A stretch of 5,069 bases of DNA from Myxococcota bacterium (GTDB lineage Bacteria; Myxococcota_A; UBA9160; PR03). Shown here one piece after another: positions 1 through 5,069 of the stretch (position 1 is the stretch's first letter; each line of letters starts with the position of its first letter). The stretch is taken from NCBI GenBank assembly GCA_030066475.1, contig JASJBO010000460.1, positions 1 through 5,069 on the forward strand. Direction: 5' to 3'. The notes beneath the pieces were generated by a model. That model saw only the letters and a program-made list of their open reading frames with translations, was not told where the DNA came from and ran no database searches. The translations under genes and the position numbers were made by a program.

Positions 1-1
1 G

Positions 2-394
2 ATCCGCCAGACCAACGTCGTCACCATCGGTGACGTCGAGCGCCTGGGCATCGACAAGGTCGCCGAGATGGCCCTGGAGACGGCCTGGGAGGGCACGGAT
101 GCCGTCTGGCTGAGCTTCGACATCGACGCGATCGATTCGGGCTTCGTGCCGGGCACCGGATGGCCGGAGCCGGGGGGCTTCCTCCCGCGCGAGGCGCTCA
201 AGCTCGTCGGCAAGGTCGCGTCCGAGGGCCTGTGTGGCATGGAGGTCGTCGAGGTCTCGCCGCCCTACGACGTCTCGGACATCACGTCCCTGATGGGCTT
301 GAGGATCATCGTCGACGCGCTGGGCTCCCTGGTGCTCAACGGGAAGATGGGCAAGCACAAGTCGATCATCGAGAAGGAGTTCAAGCCCTTCTGA
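2..394 (+). CDS. Ureohydrolase (agmatinase/arginase superfamily), C-terminal part; possible Ni-dependent guanidine hydrolase
   Basis: This is the last 130 residues of an open frame that enters from the left edge; the true start lies outside. Ureohydrolases split guanidino groups to urea with a two-metal centre in the cytoplasm. Visible residues 39-53 read SFDIDAIDSGFVPGTG, the second metal-binding motif, with D40 and D42 as expected metal ligands. E84 in EVSPPYD fits the conserved active-site glutamate that binds the guanidinium. The usual proline after DxxD is a serine here (S46). The signature continues as WPEPGGFLPREAL, and from memory this spelling is typical of the Synechocystis Sll1077-like group, shown to be nickel-dependent guanidine hydrolases, rather than of classical Mn agmatinases. 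A nickel-type transporter 1.7 kb downstream fits that reading. The missing N-terminal two thirds holds the first metal motif (GGDH-like), so substrate cannot be settled here. Superfamily assignment is firm; guanidine specificity is inference. Confidence 0.93.
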   Translation: MRQTNVVTIGDVERLGIDKVAEMALETAWEGTDAVWLSFDIDAIDSGFVPGTGWPEPGGFLPREALKLVGKVASEGLCGMEVVEVSPPYDVSDITSLMGLRIIVDALGSLVLNGKMGKHKSIIEKEFKPF

Positions 395-789
395 TGGGCG
401 AGGCCGTGAAGCGTGCCGAGGCGGAGAGGATCGACCACGACACGTCCCACCTCCTGGAGGAGATGTTCGTGGAGGGCTACAGGTCGGCTCGCGACAAGCT
501 CGTCTATCTCCGCCTGGCCCACATCCCCTTCGAGCTGCAGGACGGAGACGGTGGGGACTCACGCCTGTACCTGCAGGGCGTGCGCATCGAGGACTTGTTC
601 GAGGTAGGGAGCGCGTCACCGGCCTTCGGATCGGCCGAGATGATCCATCACATGTATCCGCACGATCTCGTGAGGAACCACGTGTCGCTGAGGTTCCTCT
701 ACGTCGGCCGGAAGGGAGTCGTCGAGAAGCCACTCCACGAGGTGGTGGGTCTCGAAGTCGACGACACGTCCTCTCACCACCACCTGTGA
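394..789 (+). CDS. Unrecognised His-rich 131-residue protein, coupled to the ureohydrolase
   Basis: I do not recognise the family. The ATG overlaps the upstream stop by one base (TGATG), with AAGGAG at 374-379 rather far upstream, so translation is probably coupled to the ureohydrolase. The same open frame runs further upstream, but that part lies inside the ureohydrolase gene, is Arg/Gly-rich and is out of frame with it. The protein is soluble-looking: no signal peptide and no membrane segment. It starts with a charged helix-like region (1-35, ending EMFVEGYRSARDKL), followed by mixed beta-like segments (YLRLAHIPFEL at 38-48, VSLRFLYVG at 97-105). It has 11 histidines, including H85, H86, H90, H96 and a C-terminal HHH at 128-130, and no cysteine. 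This suggests metal handling. It is not a HypA-type nickel chaperone, which would show an N-terminal MHE and two CxxC pairs. A role as accessory factor of the enzyme is inference from position. Confidence 0.8.
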   Translation: MGEAVKRAEAERIDHDTSHLLEEMFVEGYRSARDKLVYLRLAHIPFELQDGDGGDSRLYLQGVRIEDLFEVGSASPAFGSAEMIHHMYPHDLVRNHVSLRFLYVGRKGVVEKPLHEVVGLEVDDTSSHHHL

Positions 790-2066
790 GCTCCGACCTG
801 CGCTTCGACAGGATCGCCGGGGGCACGCCGGTCGCGGTCGAGACGTCGGAGCGAACGGGGCTGGTCGGTATCGCCGTCTGGATCCGGGCCGGCTCCGCCC
901 GGGATCCGGTGGGCAAGGAGGGCCTGGCGCACCTCTGCGAGCACCTGCTCCTCCGGCCGCTGGTCCAGGAAGGGAGCCGCGCCCACGGGCTCCAGGTGGA
1001 GACGGGAGCGATCGTCGACGCCACGACAGACGTCGAATGGGTGATGATCGCCGCGCAGGCCCCTGCGGCGCAGACCCGGTCGCTGGTCGACCTCCTGGGT
1101 CTGCTGCTGCGCGAGCCGAGCTACGACGCGGCGGACGTCGAGGCGGAGAAGGAGGTCATCCGCCAGGAGGTGTGCGGGGATCCGGGCGCGGTGGATGCCC
1201 TGGCCCGCCTCTTCAGGCAGTCGGCCTTCGGCGCGTCGGCGTGGACGCGGGCGTCCTGCGAGACGCCCGCGTCGCTCGCGGCAATCAGTGCCGGTGACGT
1301 GAGGGACTGGTACGCCCGCTTCCTCCGCGGCACGAGGATGGTGGTCACGGCGCACGGGCCGGCGGTGGGCGAGGACCTCGTGGACCTGCTGGACGACGCG
1401 CTCGGAGAGCTGCAGACGGTGGGCAGCTCGACCGCCCCTGGGAGCGCGGAGGGGCCGACCCCGCGAAAGCTCGAGTACCGACCGATCCGGGTCCGCCGCG
1501 AGGCACCCGGAGCGGGGGTGCCCTCGGGCATGGCCGTGCTGGCTGGGACTCGTGCGCCATCCAGGTCCGAGGAGGAGTACTGGACGGCCCTGGCGTTCGA
1601 GGTGCTGATGGCCGACGGAGCGAACTCGCTCCTGTCGCACTGGCTCCGGCGAGAGCACACCTTCTGCCACGGCGCCGTCAGCATGACGGAGGCGCACTCT
1701 GACTGGGGCAGCCAGTACTTCTTCGTGCGCCTGCCCTACGACCGGACGGATGCCGCGCTGGAGCACCTGGGTCGCCGCTGGCGTGCGCTCCCCGAGTCCG
1801 TCACGGACACGATGGTGAGCGCCCTCAAGCACCGCTTCCTGACCAGGGCCCTGTCTTCGCTGGGTCGCATCCAGGACCGGATGGCCTTGCTGCGTGACGA
1901 GGTCGTGGCAGAGGCCAGCCGTTCCACCCTGCCGGACGACGGCCTCGAGGCGCTCGTCACGCGGCGGATCTCCCGACTGGGCACGGCCCACCTGCTCGCC
2001 TACGTCCGGCGTTACGCCGCATGGGATCGCGTCTCGCTCGTCTGTCATCCGATGCAGGGCGCCTGA
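786..2066 (+). CDS. M16 family zinc metallopeptidase, cytoplasmic
   Basis: This is a 426-residue protein of the M16 (insulinase/mitochondrial processing peptidase-like) family, the usual length of a one-half M16B subunit. The inverted zinc motif is intact: HLCEH at residues 49-53 gives H49 and H53 as ligands with E52 as catalytic base. The downstream helix AEKEVIRQE (120-128) supplies E121 and the third ligand E128, about 75 residues after H53 as the family expects. The second domain (about 240-420) shows the usual GxxSxLxxxLR element near 278-288 and a C-terminal segment ending VSLVCHP. The family substrate-binding Arg/Tyr pair aligns as R288 and H295, so the tyrosine seems replaced. There is no signal peptide, so it should act in the cytoplasm. 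The start is GTG in a GTGA overlap with the upstream stop and has no good ribosome binding site, which implies translational coupling. Substrate is unknown; the operon suggests processing a partner, which is inference. Confidence 0.92.
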   Translation: MSSDLRFDRIAGGTPVAVETSERTGLVGIAVWIRAGSARDPVGKEGLAHLCEHLLLRPLVQEGSRAHGLQVETGAIVDATTDVEWVMIAAQAPAAQTRSLVDLLGLLLREPSYDAADVEAEKEVIRQEVCGDPGAVDALARLFRQSAFGASAWTRASCETPASLAAISAGDVRDWYARFLRGTRMVVTAHGPAVGEDLVDLLDDALGELQTVGSSTAPGSAEGPTPRKLEYRPIRVRREAPGAGVPSGMAVLAGTRAPSRSEEEYWTALAFEVLMADGANSLLSHWLRREHTFCHGAVSMTEAHSDWGSQYFFVRLPYDRTDAALEHLGRRWRALPESVTDTMVSALKHRFLTRALSSLGRIQDRMALLRDEVVAEASRSTLPDDGLEALVTRRISRLGTAHLLAYVRRYAAWDRVSLVCHPMQGA

Positions 2067-2078
2067 TCAGCAGACCCC

Positions 2079-2085
2079 GGGAGGG
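2079..2085 (+). promoter_or_regulatory. Ribosome binding site for the NicO-like gene
   Basis: GGGAGGG lies 3 bases before the ATG at 2089, a short but workable spacing. It sits in the 22-base gap after the M16 peptidase stop and supports the chosen start. The gap is too short for a terminator, so the transporter is probably cotranscribed with the upstream genes. Confidence 0.6.
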
Positions 2086-2088
2086 TAG

Positions 2089-2805
2089 ATGTCCGAGGAC
2101 ATCTGGGTACTCACTGCCACGGCGGGCTCGATCGCGCTGTTCCACACGCTTCTCGGGCCCGACCACTATCTCCCTTTCATCATGATGAGCCGCTCGCGGC
2201 AGTGGTCCCGCTCGAAGACGACGCTCATCACGCTGGTATGCGGGGGCGGGCACGTGCTCGGCTCGGTGCTCCTCGGGCTGGTCGGCGTCTCCGTGGGGAT
2301 CGGCGTCGAGCAGCTGGAGCTCGTCGAATCGGCGCGCGGGACGTGGGCTGCGTGGGGCCTCATCGCCTTTGGTTTGACCTACATGGTCTACGGAGTCTTC
2401 CGCGCCGTGAGGAACCGGCCACACAGCCATGCGCACGTCCATCCTGGGGGGACGCTCCACGTGCACGAGCACACGCACCACGAGGAGCACGCGCACGTGC
2501 ACGAGGGACGATCGGCGCGGTCGTCGCCCGTCCCGTGGGCGCTGTTCGTCATCTTCGTGTTCGGGCCCTGCGAGCCTCTGATCCCGATCCTGATGTACCC
2601 GGCGGCGCAGCACAGCCTGGCCGGGATGGTGCTCGTCACCGCCGTGTTCGGCGTCGTCACCATCGCCACCATGCTGGGAGTCGTGCTCGCCGGGATCTAC
2701 GGGCTGAGCTTCGCGCCGCTCAAGAGGGTGGAGAGGTACTCCCACGCCATCGCCGGCCTCGCGATCCTCGCCTGCGGTTCCGCCGTGCAGTTCCTGGGCC
2801 TGTGA
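2089..2805 (+). CDS. NicO/UreH-like membrane transporter with His-rich loop, probable nickel/cobalt permease
   Basis: A 238-residue membrane protein, probably of six helices (about 7-30, 44-72, 86-106, 148-170, 176-205, 217-237). The first helix carries HTLLGPDH (19-26), the HxxxPDH-type metal motif of NicO/RcnA and UreH-like transporters. A second conserved element, FGPCEPLIP at 158-166, supplies a cysteine and acid in helix 4, and G52-H55 (GGGH) gives a further histidine. The loop at 111-139 holds 12 histidines in 29 residues, in HxH repeats, a typical transition-metal loop of this superfamily. The protein therefore probably moves Ni2+ or Co2+ across the inner membrane. NicO relatives include both importers (supplying urease or hydrogenase) and exporters (RcnA), so direction is not decided by sequence. 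Proximity to a possible nickel-dependent ureohydrolase favours nickel supply. Automated annotation could call it a sulfite exporter TauE/SafE-like protein, which the metal motifs argue against. Confidence 0.82.
   Translation: MSEDIWVLTATAGSIALFHTLLGPDHYLPFIMMSRSRQWSRSKTTLITLVCGGGHVLGSVLLGLVGVSVGIGVEQLELVESARGTWAAWGLIAFGLTYMVYGVFRAVRNRPHSHAHVHPGGTLHVHEHTHHEEHAHVHEGRSARSSPVPWALFVIFVFGPCEPLIPILMYPAAQHSLAGMVLVTAVFGVVTIATMLGVVLAGIYGLSFAPLKRVERYSHAIAGLAILACGSAVQFLGL
2458..2505 (+). repeat. In-frame 12-base direct repeat coding for HVHE in the His-rich loop
   Basis: CACGTGCACGAG occurs at 2458-2469 and exactly again at 2494-2505, 36 bases apart and in the same frame, each coding His-Val-His-Glu. 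It probably reflects expansion of the metal-binding loop by short duplication and could allow loop length to vary between strains. It is coding sequence and not a separate element. Confidence 0.6.
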
Positions 2806-2821
2806 AGAGGCGCGCCGCGTG

Positions 2822-2869
2822 ATGGGGATCCTTGCCATCATCCGCTCCGAGCCGGGCCGCCGAGCGTGA
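2822..2869 (+). other. Possible 15-codon mini-ORF ahead of the GAP-like gene
   Basis: The 60-base gap between the transporter stop and the GAP-like gene contains an ATG-started frame of 15 codons (MGILAIIRSEPGRRA). Its TGA overlaps the GTG start of the next gene (GTGA). AGAGG at 2806-2810 could serve as a weak ribosome binding site. It may only couple translation into the next gene, or it may be the remnant of an older gene start, since its IIRSE also occurs at residues 13-17 of the antiporter downstream. It may equally be chance. Confidence 0.2.
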
Positions 2870-3654
2870 TCTCGCTCCTGCTCGTCCTCGCGGGCATCGC
2901 CCTGGTCGACTCGACGTCGATCGTGCCGATCGGCATCGTCCCGCTCGCGGCGCTGCTCGGCGGGCCGCGTCCGGTCCTCGGCGCGGTCGCGTTCCTCGCC
3001 GGCATCTTCGCCGCGTACCTCCTGTGCGGCGTCGTCATCCTGCTCGGGCTCGACGTGCTCGTCGACGCGATCGGTCCGACGCTCGCGAGCATGTGGAACG
3101 AGCCGCTCGCGCTCGAGCTGGCGATCCAGATCGTTCTCGGAGTTGTGCTCGTCGCGTTCGGATGGCGCCTCGCGCGGCGGCGCGGCGAGCGCGCGGCCAC
3201 CGAGCCCGCGGGTACCGTGGCGCCCGGGCGCGCGTTCTCCCTGGGCGCCGTGCTGACGCTCGTCGGCATGCCCGGCGCGGTGCCCTACTTCGGCGCGATC
3301 GATCAGGTCCTGCGCGCCGACCTGTCACCGACCGGCACGGTCACCGCGCTGGTCGTCTACAACGTCGTGTTCCTCGTGCCGCTCGCGTCGCTGCTGCTCG
3401 TCCGCGTGGCGGTGCCGACGCGCAGCGAGGCGATCTTCGCGGGCGTCGCCGCCATCGCGGAGCGCGGCGGACGTGCGCTCATCGTCGCGCTGCTCGTGCT
3501 CCTGGGCCTGGTGTTCGCCGCCGACGGCATCGGCTGGTTCCTCGGGAGCCCGCTGCTGCCGGTCGGCGGAGCGACGACGCGCGATCTGGGCGCAGGCTCC
3601 AGCGGGTCTGTAGTCATCATGGGCAGTACGCCGACAAGCATCGGACTCGTCTGA
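2866..3654 (+). CDS. Six-helix membrane protein, GAP/Sap-like (LysE transporter superfamily)
   Basis: A 262-residue integral membrane protein with about six helices (2-28, 36-61, 84-105, 122-148, 157-180, 200-227) and a basic loop RLARRRGER at 101-109, presumably cytoplasmic. The opening ALVDSTSIVPIGIVPLAAL (12-30) and the later VVYNVVFLVPLASLLL (163-178) match my memory of the GAP/Sap group of LysE-superfamily small-molecule exporters. The substrate cannot be read from sequence. The GTG at 2866 is the first start in a frame opened by the previous gene's stop, and no good ribosome binding site precedes it. The last 35 residues after helix 6 (from about 228) form a non-membrane Gly/Ser/Thr-rich tail that I do not expect in the family. 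Codons are richer in GCG, CGC and CTC than in the neighbours, which hints at separate origin. Family assignment is moderate; function is unknown. Confidence 0.75.
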   Translation: MISLLLVLAGIALVDSTSIVPIGIVPLAALLGGPRPVLGAVAFLAGIFAAYLLCGVVILLGLDVLVDAIGPTLASMWNEPLALELAIQIVLGVVLVAFGWRLARRRGERAATEPAGTVAPGRAFSLGAVLTLVGMPGAVPYFGAIDQVLRADLSPTGTVTALVVYNVVFLVPLASLLLVRVAVPTRSEAIFAGVAAIAERGGRALIVALLVLLGLVFAADGIGWFLGSPLLPVGGATTRDLGAGSSGSVVIMGSTPTSIGLV

Positions 3655-3655
3655 C

Positions 3656-4762
3656 ATGACGCATGAAGAGACTCTCCGCCGCGTCCGCGACATCATCCGC
3701 TCAGAGATGGCCTGCTGGGTCGGCCTCACCACGGTCCTGGTGTACTTCACGGTCGGAGCGGGCTGGCTCGACGACCTGTCCAGCGGTGCGTGGTTCGCCT
3801 TCCTCTTCGCGTGGCTCTGCGGAGCGATCCTGTGGGCCGCGTTCGGAGTGACGAAACACGCGGATTGCCTGGCGGTCATGCTGGGCGAGCCCTTCGGCAC
3901 CTTGCTTCTGACCGTCGCCGTCACGGGCATGGAAGTCATCATGATCATCGCGGTGGCGATCACCGGGGGCGAGAACCCGACGGTGGCGCGAGACACGGTG
4001 TTCTCCGTCGTCATGATCCAGCTGAACGGTCTCATCGGACTGACGCTCCTCGTGGGAGGGCTGCGGCACCGCGAGCAGTCCTTCAACCTCCAGGGCAATC
4101 ACGCCTGTCTCGCCGTCATCGTGGCCCTCTCAGCGCTGACCCTCGTCCTGCCACGATTCGCTGCTACGCCGCCGTGGTTCCTCGCAACAGCGGGATGCGT
4201 CCTCTACGGCACCTTCCTCGCGATCCAGACGATGCGGCACCCGGGCTACTTCAAGTACCAGAGCGCTGGCGAGGCTGCGGATGGCGAGGACGAGCATCAC
4301 GGGCTGGTGATACGGAGCAAGCCCTATCACTCGGTATTCCTGCTGCTGACCATGCTCCCCGTCGTCTTGCTGGCGAAGAAGTTCGCCGTGTTGATCGATC
4401 ACGGTGTGGACCAGATGGGCGCCCCCATCGCCCTCGGGGGCCTTCTCATCGCCATCCTGGTCCTGTCGCCCGAGGTCCTCTGCGCCGTGAAGGCTGCATA
4501 TGCGAACCAGCTCCAGAGATCGGACAACGTCGTCCTGGGCGCCACGCTGGCGACCATCGGGCTGACGGTCCCGGGCGTCCTGGCGGCGTCCTACTTCACC
4601 GGGAACGAGGTCGTCCTGGGCCTCGATGATGCGGGATTGTTCCTACTGACGGTGACCCTGCTGATCTCCATGATCAACGCCAGTGCCGGCCGGACGAACA
4701 TCCTGCAGGGCGTGATCCACCTGACGCTCTTTGCCGCCTTCCTCGTGGTGATCTTCGTCTGA
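3656..4762 (+). CDS. chaA: ChaA-type Ca2+(Na+/K+)/H+ antiporter, CaCA superfamily
   Basis: A 368-residue inner-membrane antiporter, almost the same length as E. coli ChaA (366). It has about 11 hydrophobic segments and both alpha repeats of the Ca2+/cation antiporter superfamily. The first runs from GEPFGTLLLTVAVTGMEV (77-94), with E93 as the likely ion-binding acid, through ENPTVARDTVFSVVM (106-120). The second covers LSPEVLCAVKAAYANQLQRS (270-289), with E273, through LGATLATIGLTVPGV (294-308). The central loop GEAADGEDEHH (205-215) is acidic, as is usual between the two halves. The protein should export Ca2+ or Na+ in exchange for protons. The ATG lies one base after the stop of the GAP-like gene with no clear ribosome binding site, so coupling is likely. 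Membership of the ChaA branch is firm; which cation it prefers is not, and a link to the metal transporter upstream is only positional. Confidence 0.93.
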   Translation: MTHEETLRRVRDIIRSEMACWVGLTTVLVYFTVGAGWLDDLSSGAWFAFLFAWLCGAILWAAFGVTKHADCLAVMLGEPFGTLLLTVAVTGMEVIMIIAVAITGGENPTVARDTVFSVVMIQLNGLIGLTLLVGGLRHREQSFNLQGNHACLAVIVALSALTLVLPRFAATPPWFLATAGCVLYGTFLAIQTMRHPGYFKYQSAGEAADGEDEHHGLVIRSKPYHSVFLLLTMLPVVLLAKKFAVLIDHGVDQMGAPIALGGLLIAILVLSPEVLCAVKAAYANQLQRSDNVVLGATLATIGLTVPGVLAASYFTGNEVVLGLDDAGLFLLTVTLLISMINASAGRTNILQGVIHLTLFAAFLVVIFV

Positions 4763-4776
4763 CCGGGCAGTGAGAC

Positions 4777-4784
4777 AAAGGAGG
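4777..4784 (+). promoter_or_regulatory. Strong ribosome binding site for the DUF1254-type gene
   Basis: AAAGGAGG lies 6 bases before the ATG at 4791, close to the ideal anti-16S match and spacing. It is the best ribosome binding site in the window, so this gene is likely translated independently and efficiently. No terminator hairpin or clear promoter is visible in the 28-base gap after the antiporter stop. Confidence 0.8.
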
Positions 4785-4790
4785 CGTGAC

Positions 4791-5069
4791 ATGAGGTTGA
4801 GCATTCTTGTCATCCTAACCGGTGCGCTTGTCTGTAACCGCGCGGCAGCGCAGGAAGGCACCTTGGATCGCTTCTTCCTTCCCCAGCCGGATCAGCCTTT
4901 CGAGGGCCGGGTAGAGACGCCCATCGGGACGCTGGAGTTCGAGAACCAGTATCCCAGCCAACAATCCCTCGAAAAGCTGCTGGACAATATGGATTTCCAC
5001 GGCGCCACGCAGGCGTTCCTGTGGGGCATCCCCATCGCGTCCAACGCGAACCTCCAGTACTTCCTGGAC
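4791..5069 (+). CDS. Secreted DUF1254-family protein, N-terminal part (cut by window end)
   Basis: The first 93 residues of a gene that runs off the right edge. Residues 1-20 form a type I signal peptide: a positive start (MRL), a hydrophobic core ILVILTGALV and cleavage probably after AAA at 18-20. C15 is not in a proper lipobox, so a lipoprotein is unlikely. The mature part carries TPIGTLEFENQYPSQQSLEKL (43-63) and DFHGATQAFLWGIPIASN (68-85), which match the opening of DUF1254 proteins (pattern GxLxFxxxYP, then AxQAxLWGxP). Full-length members commonly continue into a DUF1214 domain and are of unknown, probably periplasmic, function. The start is fixed by AAAGGAGG 6 bases upstream. Base use is less GC-extreme than in the GAP-like gene. 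A functional tie to the metal-related genes upstream is not shown. Confidence 0.85.
   Translation, partial: MRLSILVILTGALVCNRAAAQEGTLDRFFLPQPDQPFEGRVETPIGTLEFENQYPSQQSLEKLLDNMDFHGATQAFLWGIPIASNANLQYFLD

Noticed and set aside
160..393. Upstream extension of the 131-residue protein
   Set aside because: This part lies within the ureohydrolase in another frame and is Arg/Gly-rich. The protein most plausibly starts at the ATG at 394 that overlaps the stop.
769..789. C-terminal SSHHHL of the 131-residue protein resembling an affinity tag
   Set aside because: Only three histidines are present, the gene overlaps its natural neighbour by GTGA, and there is no vector-like sequence.
774..2048. Long open frame of 424 codons on the minus strand opposite the M16 gene
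   Set aside because: It is the mirror of a high-GC coding frame, is Arg/Gly/Asp-rich with no recognisable motif, and lies over a gene with clear catalytic motifs.
1957..2841. Open frame of 294 codons on the minus strand opposite the NicO-like gene
   Set aside because: Its composition (Arg, Asp, His, Pro) is that of an antisense shadow, and it spans two real genes and their junction.
2832..3659. Plus-strand open frame of 275 codons overlapping the GAP-like gene
   Set aside because: It is extremely Arg/Ala-rich with no membrane or domain pattern, while the alternative frame gives a clean six-helix protein.
4763..4790. Possible terminator or promoter between the antiporter and the DUF1254-type gene
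   Set aside because: The 28-base gap has no inverted repeat with a T-run and no room for a convincing -35/-10 pair beyond the ribosome binding site.

Overview
The window is a gene-dense, high-GC stretch with six protein-coding genes, all on the + strand and packed almost without spacers (overlaps of 1 to 4 bases, or gaps of 1 to 60 bases). No rRNA, tRNA, CRISPR array, insertion sequence or clear intrinsic terminator was seen. The high GC, GTG starts, and a secreted DUF1254-type protein with a type I signal peptide suggest a high-GC, probably Gram-negative bacterium. The sequence alone does not fix the phylum. Both ends are cut inside genes.

Layout: (1) 2-394, C-terminal part of a binuclear-metal ureohydrolase (agmatinase/arginase superfamily). 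Its motif spelling (PGTGWPEPGG) recalls the nickel-dependent guanidine hydrolase subgroup. (2) 394-789, a His-rich, Cys-free protein of 131 residues that I do not recognise. (3) 786-2066, a cytoplasmic M16-family zinc peptidase with intact HxxEH. (4) 2089-2805, a NicO/UreH-like membrane transporter with a 12-histidine loop, a probable nickel (or cobalt) permease. (5) 2866-3654, a six-helix membrane protein resembling the GAP/Sap branch of the LysE superfamily. (6) 3656-4762, a full-length ChaA-type Ca2+(Na+)/H+ antiporter. (7) 4791-5069, the secreted N-terminal part of a DUF1254-family protein, cut by the window end.

How they may work together: genes 1 to 4 are linked by translational-coupling junctions or a very short gap. 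They can be read as a metalloenzyme module, with a ureohydrolase, a putative metal-handling or assembly protein, a soluble peptidase and a nickel importer or exporter. The working hypothesis is a nickel-dependent guanidine (or other guanidino compound) hydrolase with dedicated nickel supply. The unknown 131-residue protein and the M16 peptidase would be candidate accessory factors. Genes 5 and 6 add two more membrane transporters. The GAP-like gene differs in base use from its neighbours and may have been inserted later. The last gene has its own strong ribosome binding site and may be functionally separate.
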